A DNA stretch of 5,166 bases from Oscillospiraceae bacterium (GTDB taxonomy: Bacteria; Bacillota; Clostridia; Oscillospirales; Oscillospiraceae). Of this stretch, positions 5,165 to 5,166 are shown one piece after another. The notes below the pieces were generated by a model, which worked only from the letters and a program-made list of their open reading frames with translations, made no database searches and was not told the DNA's origin. The stretch lies in the NCBI GenBank assembly GCA_031266955.1, contig JAISAA010000040.1, forward strand, positions 1-5,166, in the 5' to 3' direction. Position 1 is the first letter of the stretch. Every line of letters starts with the position of its first letter. The position numbers and the translations under genes are program-made.

Positions 5165-5166
5165 CC

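Overview
The window comes from a visibly GC-rich bacterium. Its strong GGAGG-type ribosome binding sites, sigma-A-type promoters and WalR-like and SpoIIIE-like proteins suggest a high-GC member of the Firmicutes, probably a Clostridia lineage. That placement is an inference from protein style, not from a marker gene. All recognisable genes lie on the minus strand, so the window reads biologically from right to left.

Right to left: positions 5004-5166 hold two back-to-back promoters. One fires leftward into uppP. The other fires rightward toward a gene that begins just past the window edge, of which only the ribosome binding site is visible. uppP (4176-5003) encodes an undecaprenyl-diphosphatase, a membrane enzyme that recycles the lipid carrier of peptidoglycan synthesis. 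It has two departures from the family's usual catalytic motifs. After 44 nt with no terminator comes ftsK/spoIIIE (1597-4131), a complete membrane-anchored DNA translocase with Walker A, Walker B and a C-terminal gamma winged helix. The two genes probably form one operon.

Positions 881-1596 are a 716-nt gap without a credible gene. It is a dense mosaic of inverted repeats. About 57 nt near each end (1030-1086 and 1481-1537) are inverted copies of one another, each carrying its own long hairpin. Nested between them is a symmetrical 106-nt MITE-like block (1259-1364) bounded by a 10-bp inverted repeat, of which a third copy sits at 1130-1139. The left margin of this mosaic touches a promoter that probably drives the next gene.

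That gene (74-880) encodes a WalR/PhoB-type response regulator with an unusual acidic C-terminal tail. Eight nt after its stop, a second reading frame starts and runs off the left edge. Its first residues look like the membrane-entering N-terminus of the partner sensor histidine kinase.

Functionally, the window is an envelope and cell-cycle neighbourhood: lipid carrier recycling, chromosome segregation at division, and a two-component system of the type that controls wall homeostasis. I see no defence system, CRISPR array, transposase, tRNA or rRNA. The genes are ordinary housekeeping types; the least explained part is the repeat mosaic.
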